Below are positions 30,740 through 42,800 of a DNA stretch of 64,000 bases, piece after piece (positions within the stretch are counted from its first letter, which is position 1; each line of letters opens with the position of its first letter). Position numbers and translations under genes: made by a program. A model generated the notes under the pieces. That model saw only the letters and a list, made by a program, of their open reading frames with translations. It did no database searches and was not told the origin of the DNA. The DNA is from Saccharina japonica (taxonomy: Eukaryota; Sar; Phaeophyceae; Laminariales; Laminariaceae): assembly GCA_008828725.1 (NCBI GenBank), contig MEHQ01004136.1:183521-247520 (forward strand), written 5' to 3'.

Positions 30740-32695
30740 CGAGAACTGCAGTCGGCGCACCCAGAGATGCCGGAAACGCACGGAGAAATTGAACTCTAGA
30801 TAGGCGCGGCAAGATTTGTATTAATAGTTAGTGCGCCCAGAGATAGGGGGAGCGCACAGAGAAATCCCTACTGTAGGTCTAACTCTCACTGTACAAGACT
30901 ACTGTAGCCGAGGTTTTGCAGTCGACCGGGAAAAAGGGAAGCGCGACACGGAGGAATTCAACAGTGTAAGCAACCGTACGAGGAGTGCCGATAATTACAG
31001 TCGGTTCACCCAGGGAGAAGCACAGCGCACGGAGAGGATCGCGCGAATACAACCATATACAAGGCACTGCTTTCGTTGTCACCTTTGAGTGTAGGATGCT
31101 ACTGGCTATTGTTGGAATTTCGTACGGTACCCGACCGGCTCTGCGTTCGATTTTGATTTTGATCGTGCGAAAACAAGCCGCAATTCCCCACGCCCCATTG
31201 TCCAGCAGCGGGCGCCCTCTACATACAGGGCGTGGCGAGACTTCCGGTCGGTGCACCCGGTGGTTTGAGAACCGCACAGAGAGGTGCAAAAACTGAGAGC
31301 CTTTGGTTTTGTAATGTAGAATGTATACGCTGGCATACGAAAGGGGGCCCCAGCACTGGTCGTTTTGGCTATACTCAGGTATGCACCCGGCGGGAAACCC
31401 CTGGTTAGCCCCTATGCCCAGCATATCCTTGCAATTCAAATCGATACAAACAGAGGCAATGAGTGTGCATGGAGTTGTTTCGGTCTTCGCAAGCCTGTGT
31501 GTTGTGTAGATAAATTAGTATGGCAAACCCGCACAGACAGGTGGCCAGGACGCCCCGTTGCACAACGTGGGCGTAAACGTATTCATGTGAGGACGTTGAA
31601 CAATGCACTGTAGCAAACCTCACACATGTTGCCAGACTGGTGCTACGGTAGGTGGGCCATGTATTATAGGTGCTTGTTTTCCACCTGCACAGAGCCACTC
31701 GGCCGAGTGACTGCTTTACTGCGTTGAACTCATAACCTTTTTTGTTTTGTTGTTGTTCTATATGCACCGCCATTCCAGGTTTTGTTACGTAACGCGAACA
31801 AACCATGTTCAAATCCAATTGTCAGTCTGCTTCGGAGCCACTCCTCCGAGTGGCCCAACCCAAACCCGGTAGTGAAAACGTGGGTACCCCCCTATCGTAG
31901 CACCAGTCACCACAAGGTGCCGGCAATCTCTCAATTCGGTACGCCTAATGGCGTGCTACATTGTTCAATATCTTCGCAAGGATTGTTTGTTTCCCCATAT
32001 TGTGCGTCTCGGCCACCTGTGCGTGTGTGTCAACCCTGGTTGGTTTGAGTATACTTGCGTATATACCTGAGGAGTGTCCTAACGTCGATACCCTTTCGCC
32101 AACTCATCCTTGAATTCCAGTCTTGGTGCACTCGGCGGTAAGGGAAGCGTGCGGAGCGGTTTTGGGTCTACGAACGACTGTGTTATATTGAGTAGGGCAT
32201 ATGCGATGGCGTACCCGGGTGTATCGGCCTTGGTTGGTTTGGTGATGTTCGGGTATGTACTTGTCGGGTATTCTATAGTGTACACCTTAAGCCCAATCAA
32301 TCCTTGAATTGCAGTCGGTGCGCCCCCGGTAATATGGAAAGCGCTCGGAGAGGGGCAAATCCAAGCATGCCGGTGTTTGTTTAGCTTATTCGCGCTTACA
32401 TACCTTAGTATACCAGCCCTGGTTGATTTGGTCGTTTTCATATATGTACCCGGGTATCGTATTTCTTGTGTCTATTTATAACCCCACCAAATACACCACA
32501 GAACTTGACTATAGCGATAGGTGGCCACGGGAGCAGGGGGTTGATGTAAATGTGTATTACCGAGGGGATGCAGGAAAGTTACTGCGCTTGGATAAATCTT
32601 GCACTTGCTTATCTCGTGTTGATCACAGCAGTATGGCCATGGCTCTGCTCGTAGCGCTAGCCGTGCGTTTCCCTTAGCAGTATGTAGTACTTGTT
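30740..32695. repeat. Degenerate repeat family of the arm's inner block (left)
   Basis: Units recur at about 30743, 30828, 31003, 31238, 32117 and 32312. They combine TGCAGTCGGTGC-CCC with GCGCACGGAGAG at loose spacing. Another word, ACCAACCAGGGCTGG in either orientation, recurs nearby. The mirror block is 36300-38060. A 120-codon frame here is open in both arms but evolves without constraint. Confidence 0.55.
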
Positions 32696-32845
32696 ATGGT
32701 AGTCAAAACGGCACAAGTCCAACAGTATTTCGCATGCTATAGCAGCCATCACGCGGATGCACAGGCTGGCGGGGGTGGGAGAAACAATTTCAATGAAATC
32801 AACCCCTGAGCCCTGGCTAAACCCTCTCGTCACTGGTCTGGATGT

Positions 32846-33895
32846 TTAGTTTACGACCTTACCGTTCTCGTTCGACTTCCACGTGAACACCCGCTTGGCT
32901 GAGATCACGTTTGCCCCCTTTTGCTTCTGCGTAATTCCAAACGTCCCGGCCCCTTCCAGCCCGCCGATCTCCCGCTCCATGGCATGATACCAGTTCGCCC
33001 GGTATTCCGAGTGCATTGCCTCGTTGTACGTGGCGGGCTCCGAATGCTCGCTCAAACTACAGGTGGGCAACAAAGGGGCGAGGTGGTTAAGTGGGCGCTA
33101 GTTCAGGGGTGTATGGTCAGGTGACTACGCCATAGTGGTGGCTTGGCGGTACGCCGCTATTGTCCTCGAGTACGTCCGCCCCGGATGAAGAAGCTTTTCA
33201 TCCCAGGGGGGCTAGTCGATCTGGGGGTTTTCAGTGCTCAGTGGGTGTGGCGAGGGCGGTAGTGTGGATGACGACGGGATCGCCCCCGGCGGCGGCGGCG
33301 GCGGCACTATCGGTGGTGTCGCCTCCTCGCCAGCTTCATTACAGACGGCATTGTCGATATCCCCACGGATATTATCGTAGGCGGAGTTTCCGGCAGCACC
33401 AGTTGAACTGCCGGAAGCACCGGCGGCACCGGTACCACCGGTGATATCGGCGGCACGAAGAGGACGTGAAAATCAATGCTCAGTGGAGTTTCCTGCATGA
33501 GTGCTGCTCCCACATGCGGCGCAGTCGCGATGGTCGATATTATCTCGACCTCCCATGTGATGTCCCGCGAGTTGGTAACCTCGCAACAGGTGGACCTTGA
33601 TGTAGTCACGTGTACAGCTCCGCCCCTGATTGAGGTAGAAGCGTATCTCAGCCTTGGCGTCCAACTTGTGCAAGCGGCTGATGTGCCGTAATCCGGGCTG
33701 CATGAAAACGATCGTGTTGGCCGGCGGCAGATGTCGGTAGTACATATCGTGCGGCGATTTAAAACCAGCGTTCGCCGGTGTAGCCATGGCGGTAGTGCAG
33801 CGGTTCATGTAGAAGCCCGCTTCCACCCGGAAGCGGTCGAGGTTCGGGAGCTGTCCAGGGAATAGCCGGCAGGGCTCCAGACCAGCGGCCATAAC
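32846..33895 (-). pseudogene. Ty1/copia retrotransposon pol fragment
   Basis: Minus-strand pieces appear in pol order. An integrase C-terminal part (NRCTTAMATPANAGFKSPHD, then LDAKAEIRFYLN and YIKVHLLRGYQ) is at 33892-33600. A NSRDITWEVEI segment follows in another frame (about 33560). The start of the reverse transcriptase is EPATYNEAMHSEYRANWYHA...MEREIGG...GANVISAKRVFTWK and runs to a stop at 32846. Catalytic RT and RNase H portions and LTRs are absent. A frameshift near 33600 and a missing linker show decay. It occupies the spacer of the palindrome. Confidence 0.8.
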
Positions 33896-35210
33896 CCTGC
33901 CTCCATCTCATAAGTACACCACTTTGTGGCGCGCAGCTCGTAGCGCCCCAACGAAGGCGTCACAAATGCTGTACTCGGCATTGCGATACACTTAAAACGT
34001 AGGGGAAGCTCATTGATGAAATTATCAACGAGGGAGGGATAGGAATATGCCCATGTCAGCCATAATAAGATCGGGTGACTCCCGCAGTAACTGCCAGCCT
34101 GGGGCTAATAGTCATTAGACTGGCCGAGCCGGCACCCTGTCTCGAGGATGTGACGAGTGAATGACGCTTCAAACGGATCGCCTGGCGGCACGAGACGCTT
34201 AGGACGATGAACCGTGGTAAAGTCAGATGCAGACGAAAATAATGTCGGGGAAGGTGTGTATACACCCCAGTTCCTCAGTATTGATCAAGTGTTGTGCGGT
34301 AACGCCTTTCTACGATATGTCGCTGCACTATCTAGACTCCAAGAAATACAAACGGGTCTTCGTAAGATCCCGGGTCTCATAATGCGGTGTATGTAGTTGA
34401 ACTGCCACTTGCAAATCATTGGCTCAAATGGCTCTGCATTCTGAAGAGAGTGCCCCATTGGTAACAGGGATGACGATATGGGGAAGCCCCATATGTGGCA
34501 GCTGGCCTCACCTGGTCACTCTTCATCGGACGCCAGACTCTTGAAGTACATAACGATTAATCAAGACACCGCTACATCTACTATGTGGGTTAGGCCTGTC
34601 TGTCTGGAATGATGGTTTCGCGATCCAGCGCGCTTCAGCCCCGCCCTGCGCCATGGTTAGAGAGGCTGGGTGCCACAACAACCAGTGGAACATCGGGTCA
34701 CATGCCCCGCCGAATCCCAGCTGTCGCGCGCTGAGCAGTGCCCCAATCCCAAGGACAGTCACTACGAACGGCAATGTAAGGGACACTTGCACTTTGCATT
34801 TATTCACCAATAGTTACAATATTTTCGTCCAGGTTGGTACACGACAGCACACTACGTACCAGTACTGTCGTCGTGGTCTTCCGAGTGTCGTGATCCAGAG
34901 CTTTTCAGTAGCGCCTCGCGGCGTCGGAAGAAAAAGTTCGAAACACAATAGTCGGGACATCGCGTCTCACGTCGCGCTGACTCTTAGTTGTCGCGTGCTG
35001 AACATTTCCGACAGTCATGGCCGAGTCAGAATTCCGAGTCAGTGCTGCTACCCATCCATCCAGCCTAGCTGCTGATTTATACTTTTTAGTTGAAATTGCG
35101 GCAGCTCATTGGTTGGCCACATCCAACCCAGAGGCCAATGGCTCTTTCTATAAGGCAAGTGCTGAATAGAGACATCAAGATTCTACCACACCTGGGGAGG
35201 ATAAAGTACC
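33896..35210. other. Palindrome spacer, unrecognised part
   Basis: A minus-strand frame at 34523-34810 has a hydrophobic N-terminal part (LPFVVTVLGIGALLSARQLG) but no splice evidence or homologue. Two loosely similar stretches at about 34665 and 34930 (GTCGCGCGCTGA / GTCGCGTGCTGA) suggest an old duplication. Confidence 0.35.
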
Positions 35211-35214
35211 ATCT

Positions 35215-36245
35215 CTGGATCTGAAAACCCCTCAATGTCACTACAACTCCGACCAACCGGGGACTAAAACGGCGATCCCCAGGCTCGACACCGGTGAACG
35301 ATAGGGTTACATCTCCTGATCATAACTCCTTCCACACATCTACAACTCCAATAACTCCGTAACGAAAACGAACACCCCCCGGGTCGCGATCGCCGCTCAC
35401 AGTGTGCAAACCCCAACCCCACTGCTGATTGATGATTTGTCTGGGGCTCATAGAGCCAGCGCGCGATGATAGCTTACCCTCGGCACAACTTCTAAGTCCC
35501 GCCGTACCCAGGAATGATAATGACCCATCCCCTGATGAACCATCTTTCCATATATCCACAACTCCATCAGCCCGACGAAAAACACGGAGTTCCCCGGGGT
35601 CGATACAGTCCCGCAAGATGGGGAAAACCCTACCCCACGGATGATTGCTAACTTGGCTTGGACTCATAGCGATAGCGTGCACTGCGAGTTGTCGCTGGGG
35701 ACAATGTCGAGGTCCCACGGTACCTGTGGACGGCACGGCCTCGTCCCGGGATATCAAATCCTTCCATACATGTACAAATCCAACAGCACTGGGACAAAAA
35801 TGGAGCCCCCCCCTGACCGATACCGCCCCGCTAAGGTGTGCAAACCCCAACCCACTGGATGCTTTATGGTTGGGCCGAGGCTTATGGAGCCAGCGCGCGG
35901 CGAGAGTTGCCCCTCGGAATAACGTCGAGGTCTCGCCGCACGTACCGACGATAAGACCCCATCCCCTGAGCAAATATCCATGTATGTCAACTGCCACAAC
36001 CCGCGGACGAAAACGGACATCCCCGCAAGGTGTGGAAACCCCAACCCCACAGGCTGATTGCTGGTTCGTCTGGCGCTCGTGGAGATCGCACGCGGCGAGA
36101 GTTCCCCCCCGGGACAATGTTCAAGTCCAGCCGCACCTGGGGACACCTTGGCCCCATTCCAGGATATGAAATCGTTCCATACAACTACAGCTTCAACAAT
36201 CAGAGGACAAAAACGGACATGCCCCGGGGCGATACCGGCCCGCCC
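35215..36245 (+). repeat. ~215-bp satellite, about 4.5 units
   Basis: Unit starts (TCCAYAYATSTACAACTCCA-like) fall at 35331, 35547, 35763, 35977 and 36176, giving periods of 216, 216, 214 and 199. A degenerate unit precedes at about 35215. Each unit contains AACCCCAACCCCAC and a GGGAC/GATACCG block. A further single copy lies at 57390-57490. Long frames across it on either strand are products of the repeat. Confidence 0.85.
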
Positions 36246-39200
36246 CATGGTTCTTAACTTTCCGTCCGTTCACAGTGGTACATCGCAGCATACGAGTACT
36301 GACATACCAGGAACTACATACTGCTATGAGAAAGCAAGGCCAGCGCTACAAGCAGAGCCGTGGCCGTACCGCTATATTCAACACGAGATAAGCAAGTGCA
36401 ATATTTAGCCAAGCGCAGTAACATTCCTGCGTCCCCTCTGTAAAACACCTTTACACCAGCCCCCTGCTCCCGTGGCCACCTATCGCTACAGTCAAGTTCA
36501 GTGGTCTAATCGGTGGGGTTATAAATAGGCGCAACAAATACGATACCCGGGTACATATATGAAAACGACCAAATCAACCAGGGCTGGTATACTCAGATAT
36601 GTAAGCGCGAATAAGCTAAACAAACACCGGCATGCTTGGATTTGCGCCTCTCCGAGCGCTTTCCATATTACCGGGGGCGCACCGACTGCAATTCAAGGAT
36701 TGATTGGGATTAAGGTGTACACTATAGAATACCCGACAAGTACATACCCGAACATCACCAAACCAACCAGGGCCGATACACCCGGGTACGCCATCGTATA
36801 TCACCTACTCTATAAAACACAGTCGTTCGTAGACCCAAAACCGCTCCACACGCTTCCCTTACCGCCGAGTGCACCAAAACTGCAATTCAAGGCTGGGTTG
36901 GCGAAAGGGTATCCAAGTTAGGACACCCCTCAGGTATATACGCAAGTATACTCAAACCAACCAGGGTTGACACACACGCACAGGTGGCCGAGACGCACAA
37001 TGTGGGTAAAACAACAGTCCTTGCGGAGACAGCTAACAATTTAGCATACCGTTAAGCGTGCCGAATTAAGAGATTGCCGGCAACATGTGTGAGGTTTACT
37101 ACAGTATATTATTCAACGTCCCCACATGAATACGTTTACGTCCACGTTGTGCAACGGGGCGTCCTGGCCACCTCTCTGTACGGGTATGCCATATTAATTA
37201 ATCTCCAAAACACACAGCCTTGCGAAGACTGCAACAACTCCGTCCACACTCATTGCCTCTGGTTGTACTGATTTAATTGCAAGGATTTGTTGGGCATAGG
37301 GGGTAACCCTAGGTTTTCCTCCTAGTGCACACCCGTGTATAGCCCAAAACAACCAGCGTTGGTACACCCTTTCGTACGCCAGCGTATACACTCTACATTA
37401 CAAAACCACAGACTCACATTTTTGATTTTGAACCTCTCTGTGCGGCTCTCATACCACCGGGTGCACCGACTGAAAGTCTCGCCAGGCTTTGTATACAGAG
37501 GGCGCCCGCTCCTAAACAATGGGGCGAGGGGAATTGTGGCTCGTTTCCGCACGATCAAAGTAAAATCGAACATAGCGCCGGTCGGGTACCGTACGAAATT
37601 CCAACAATAGCCAGTAGCAGCCTACGCTCAATGGTAACAACGAACGCGGTGCATTGTATATAGTTGTATTTGAGCGATCCTCTTCGTGCGCTGTGCTTCT
37701 CCGTGGGTGAACCGACAGTAATTGTCGGCATGCCTTGTACGGGTTGCTTATATAGTCGAATATCTCCGTGTTGCGCTTCCCTTTCGCCCGGGTGCACTGA
37801 CGGCGCTTATCGCCACACCTGTCTAGAACTGGCCATCTTTGGTACGCTTCCCACACCTTTGAGTGCACCGACAGCAAATCTCGGCTAGGCTTGTACAGCA
37901 AGAGTTATACCTAGGGGTTTCTCTGTGCGCCCCCCAATCTCTGGGCGCACTGCTGACTGAACGTCTTGGCACGCGCATTCACAATTCACTTTCTCCGTGC
38001 GCTTCTGGTATCTCTGAGTGCGCCGACTGCAGTTCTCGCCAAGCCTTGTAGAGGTCGTTGCGCGGCGATCGATCGTGTTGATCGCGGTCCCCCGCCAACG
38101 ACTCGGGGTCCTGCAACAAACGGGCGAGGTGTATGGTTTTCATCTCAACATGCCGGGAGGAGATGACTTTGTCGGGTACATGACGAAAGCACAGCGCAGC
38201 ATGCCAGGGCCTGCACGAAATGTTCGCCAGATACCCAGGCCTTATATAGATACCTAGATCATGGATAGGGTACGAAACAATGCAGTCAGCCGTAGGGATA
38301 GCTGTAGAACAAACATTGCCAGTCGTAGAGTAGCGGGTCCAGCTTACCCTGCCAAGTTTCTCTGAGCCGGTGGTGGGCTGCTAGGGCCTACTCGCGAGGA
38401 GTCAAAGTACATTAGTTTACACTAGGTGTCACCGCGGACGAGTATACGGAAGGGGGTAGGCCAAAATAAATCTAGAGCCCTACACTGCTCCCAACAGTCG
38501 ACTTCGAGAAATGTTGTAAGCCATATAAGCCCGATACACTATAAAAAGGGCTGGTAAATACTACAGTAGCATGCAATACACATCGGGTACAACGGGTATT
38601 GGAAAGCTCTTCACTACCAAAAATACCTGCATAAACGGTACCCGACCTAAGGGCCCCTCGGAACAGACCCGAAATACCGCCCTTATCTCCGCACCGCTGG
38701 TACCCCGTTTAAGAACGATTTTTACTTATCTTGGGACAAGAGCAAACTCTCCCGTAAGTCGGAAAATATCTCTGCTCAAAGAGCGCAAAAACTCTTAAGG
38801 CGGGAAAAATCGGGCGAAACCTGGTTATTCATTGCATATTCAAGTTGAAGGTTTGCTCAAGTGCATTCCAGTTCACTAATGTGACGTACGGTAGGCATGG
38901 GTCACTATTTTACACCTAGTTGACATGCGGTAGAACGCGGGAGCAGTACAAACAGTAATAGAACGGTTCGTCCACTCACACGCCAGCACAGCATCCAGAT
39001 TTCGAACCGAGTCGAAAAATAAAGAATTAGAGATAGAAGAACAACACGAATGCAAAATTAATAAAAACCAAACACAATATGTACCGCTTACCAGGGTGGT
39101 CATGTACCGTGCATGCAAAATTGATATTTCACCCGGAGGCTACTGCCGGCTGTCCTGCACCAATATGATAGCGTAGGAACACAATCAGATCGATTCAACT

Positions 39201-39603
39201 GCCGTTAACTATTTGCGGCATGTAATGGTTAGAGGGCCCGGAGCGCTGTGCTTGAGTGAGCATCGCTCAGCCTCTGCGTAGGGGAATGTGCAGACAGCAG
39301 TGAGAGAGCGATTGCTGCGCCGTTTGTTTATACTCGGAGTCTCTTCACTGTTGCGGAGGAGTTACATACCCGAGTTCAGAGCAAATTGATGATAACTGCT
39401 GTAGCAAAGTCGCTCTTATCTGTGCAATTTCCGTTCCAAGCAATGATAAACGCTTTTAACTCCGCATTCGGTGACATTGAAAGCTGTTAAGTCGGGTACC
39501 GCACGGTAAGCAGTATTTATCGCATTCCAATATACTTTGTCAGGTATAGGGTAGCTCCTGCGTTGATGAGCCCCGTGAGTGCTTCTGATAGTAAGTAATT
39601 GAA

Positions 39604-39720
39604 TAACGCCTTCAAGCTGTACAGCACCACCTAGAGCGTGGTGAAGATCACGGCCATGGTGCAAAGGGAGACCATTTCCACTACTCCGGGCGAAGGCAAT
39701 GCCGACCACAGATTACCTTT
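39604..39720 (-). pseudogene. Extra decayed copy of family A exon 7
   Basis: The minus strand reads SLCTMAVIFTTL, stop, VVLYSLKALFNYLL. This aligns with FTMAAIFATLEVLLFAFKAV in exon 7. It lies within the ~580-bp block that only the right arm has, just downstream of the normal exon 7 in gene orientation. It is an exon duplicate with a stop codon. Confidence 0.65.
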
Positions 39721-39866
39721 CATGTTCTTAATCAAAGTCGGTTGTTGGATAAGGGTAGTAAAGGTACCTCATTCGTGCAGGTCTCCAAGCGAGCAGCTTC
39801 GACGTATAGATGTAACCCTATCCCTGATACTGGAATAGCACGCGTGTTTCCAATAGTTATGGTTAC

Positions 39867-42800
39867 CTGGAGCAAGCAAACGAAGACCGCCTTGAAAGCG
39901 AACAGCAGCACCTCCAGAGTGGCGAAGATGGCGGCCACAGTAAATAGGAGAACCACATTGGGCACGCTGAGGGAAAACGTATAACCATAAATGCCCCCCA
40001 CAATCGCACCCATGACGGGGATGGAAGGTAGCGCTAAACATAGCACACACCAAAAGGGAAACCCCGCAATCACCACCGCATCATTGGTCAAAATGGTCCT
40101 GCCATGGGCGCGGTACATTGCTTTGGCACGACGCACACCTGATAGAGCCAAGGAGACACAGCAGGGAGAAGGACACAGGAGGGAGAGGGTTTCGTCAGGT
40201 TGGGGTAAATAATATGTATATCGTCAATGCCATCCCTATAAGCGACGCTGACGGGCTGTTTCCCTGAGTGATGGGCAGACATTTTTTAAGACCGAGTGGC
40301 TGTACACATGACTTGCCAAACCTTCACATGTTTTCAGTCGTACATACACGGACGTGCTTGTTTTCAAGATCAGTTCCAAGTTTTAATTACAGCGTCCCGT
40401 TCACTTGCACTTCAGCGTTTTACTTTTAATTGCACAACTCAATACAATTGCCCATCGTCCACAGTCAAATTCCTTACCGATTTCGAATACAATGTTGTTT
40501 TCAAGACTTTCAATTTGAATGCTGATTTCCAATTTAAAAACATTGTCAACTTGAAAACTAATTTTCAGTTTCAATTTCGAAACCATTGAGTGGTGGGATG
40601 GATGGAGGGAAGGTGGGCGTCGTGGCTTCTTACTGTCGTATCTGGTGTATGGGAAGAGAAGTTCCCATTCACGCCGATCGAAACCCCCTTCCTAGCCCGA
40701 CGCAATTCTATTTGAGACCTGTACAAGTCCGAAGGGTCGTGCGGTGTTTCTCCTCCCTTCTCGAACTGTGATGGAAGCACCCTACGATGTCGAAACGCCC
40801 GACAAGTTAATGAGATACTGCTGGAATATACTACGCGGTTTTTTTATCTCCATGACGAACGAACGACACAATGAGCTATGTAGCTCTTCAGACTGGGGAA
40901 TGTTTCGACGCGTGTTACGACATTACATGCTTTATAGCACGTTTCCGACTATTCGTATCGAAAACGGTTTTTGACTGACTAACACACTCCCCAGGTAAGA
41001 TATTGCCCAAATGACGCTGGTTATGTTCAACGGTGTCTTACACCCCTTCCTGTTGTTCGATATCTGCCTAAAGTACCTACAGTCGGCAATGCAATGCCGT
41101 TCTTCCTCGGGTTTCACTTTAACTTTCCTCAAGGGTTGAGGGTTGGGTAGGGCATCTAGAACTCCTCAAGCAAGTAGCCTCAGAAGATACTATTATGATA
41201 GTAGGTGAACGCCGATTGTAGCATTCAACATTAATCTGCACAGGGGCGGCTAGACTAACCTTAGTGTGGATCAAACATTTTATCAGAAAATGAATAGACA
41301 GGCGCCAGAGGACCAGCTACCCTACTACCAGGTGTGTTTTATAGCGCCATCCACTTCAAACGTACCTTCCGCGAAGCTAGTCCTGTTCATGCTGATGCAA
41401 AAAAGAGGCTGCAGCAGCACATAGCTCAAGGCGAACCTCACGCCGAGCATGAGGGCATCGACCACCCAGAATGCGTTCGAAAAGCGGACGGCCACGAACC
41501 GCAACGGCCTGGAGAGGCAATCGATCGCGGCAAGCTTGCACAAGGACCTGGCCACGGCTCGAGAGATACCGAAAAAGCAAGATGTTGCGTCAGACCCACG
41601 CTACGTATGATATGGGGTACGTAGCAGGTTTCGGCAAAGATAATTCGGACTGGACCGTGAAGGGCCTCCTCAAGTGTCCACCTTCCATGGGGTCGGTACT
41701 CCTTATAGATATCGTCGGCATCCCGCCCGTGTTTGATAATGGCTTTTGGTCTAGGTACAAGCCATAGGATTGGTGATGGGGTGCAGCATACAGTTTCTAA
41801 TATTCAGTTTTGGGATGCGGTTTAGTTATTATGCGTTGGGTGCAACCGTTTCGAAGCACGCGTCGTGCTGCGATACTGTGAGCATACAAGAGAACGAGAG
41901 TAACTAGCACGGGGCATACCGTGCCTTTGCTAGATCATCGCAAAAGGATGGGCAACCTCGTCGCATACATATCTGCGACGCGCACGAGGGACTTTGAAAC
42001 ACGATGCATAAGGCTCCTGTCTAGCTACTATAGCAAAACATCAAGATTCGTGGTATCGTCTAAAATGGTGTTTTGTCAAGGTAAAGAAAACCAGTCACGT
42101 TTTATCTTCGCGCATCGTGGCGCCAGTTTTTAATGAAACGATACTGACAACAATTTTTTACACCAGCGAAAACTACATTACGCGGTAAAATGGCTGCCAT
42201 GTGGTAATCTCGTTAACCCTTCAAGACAAGGGTGACGCCACATAAGCCGCCACGGTAGCTGCTACCACATTTTCGCACCCACATTGGAGCTTGATCCATC
42301 AAACGCTCGCTATCCGGGCATGTAGGACCCCCTCCGCCCTTCGCTGCCACCCGCTTGGTTGTTATGGTTTGCAGCATTTGATGCGTACTAGGGTTAGGGT
42401 TAGGGTTAGGGTTATGGTTAGGGTTACACTAACAGCCCCCCGACAGCGGGTGTATGATCCAAAGACAAGTCGCCCGAAGTTTGTGCATTGGTCGAGGCAT
42501 GAGAACCAGCCGAACCCACCGATACCCAGACAACACCAGTAGGACGAAATAAAGGGGAAACCTCACTACGACGAATGTTTGGGGACACCTTAGCATACTT
42601 CGCTGCCCTGCCACACCGACGCTTACCCCAGGGAAGAGCGCGTTACCCGGCGACACGACTGCCAAGCGGTCACATCGTTGTCTGTCGAGGACCAGCGCGA
42701 CGCCACGGAGTCTGCAATAGTAGCCGCCACCATGTTCGCGCCCACATCGGAGCTCCACGATATGCTCGCCGCCCAGAACACCATGAACACAATTCTCGAG

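Larger units (their letters stand above)
23970..32695 (+). repeat. Left arm of a giant imperfect palindrome
   Basis: This arm is inverted relative to 36300-45340. Matching landmarks in order include the exon pairs ending at 24168/45142, 25116/44184 and 26595/42627. Further pairs are 27262/41920, 27813/41366 and 29263/39867. Beyond the gene, the 30.5-32.7 kb block pairs with 36.3-38.3 kb. Sampled divergence is about 5% in the inner block and about 10% in exon 3. The arm ends where homology stops, near 32695. Confidence 0.9.

Noticed and set aside
32079-32441. 120-codon minus-strand frame, open at the same length in both palindrome arms (twin 36559-36921)
   Set aside because: Aligning the two copies by eye gives about 17 base differences, of which only about two are synonymous. 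This is the ratio expected without coding constraint. The frame also runs over repeat units.
35320-36117. 265-codon minus-strand frame
   Set aside because: It lies entirely within the ~215-bp satellite, whose unit length of 216 (a multiple of three) keeps a frame open by chance. Other frames are open too.
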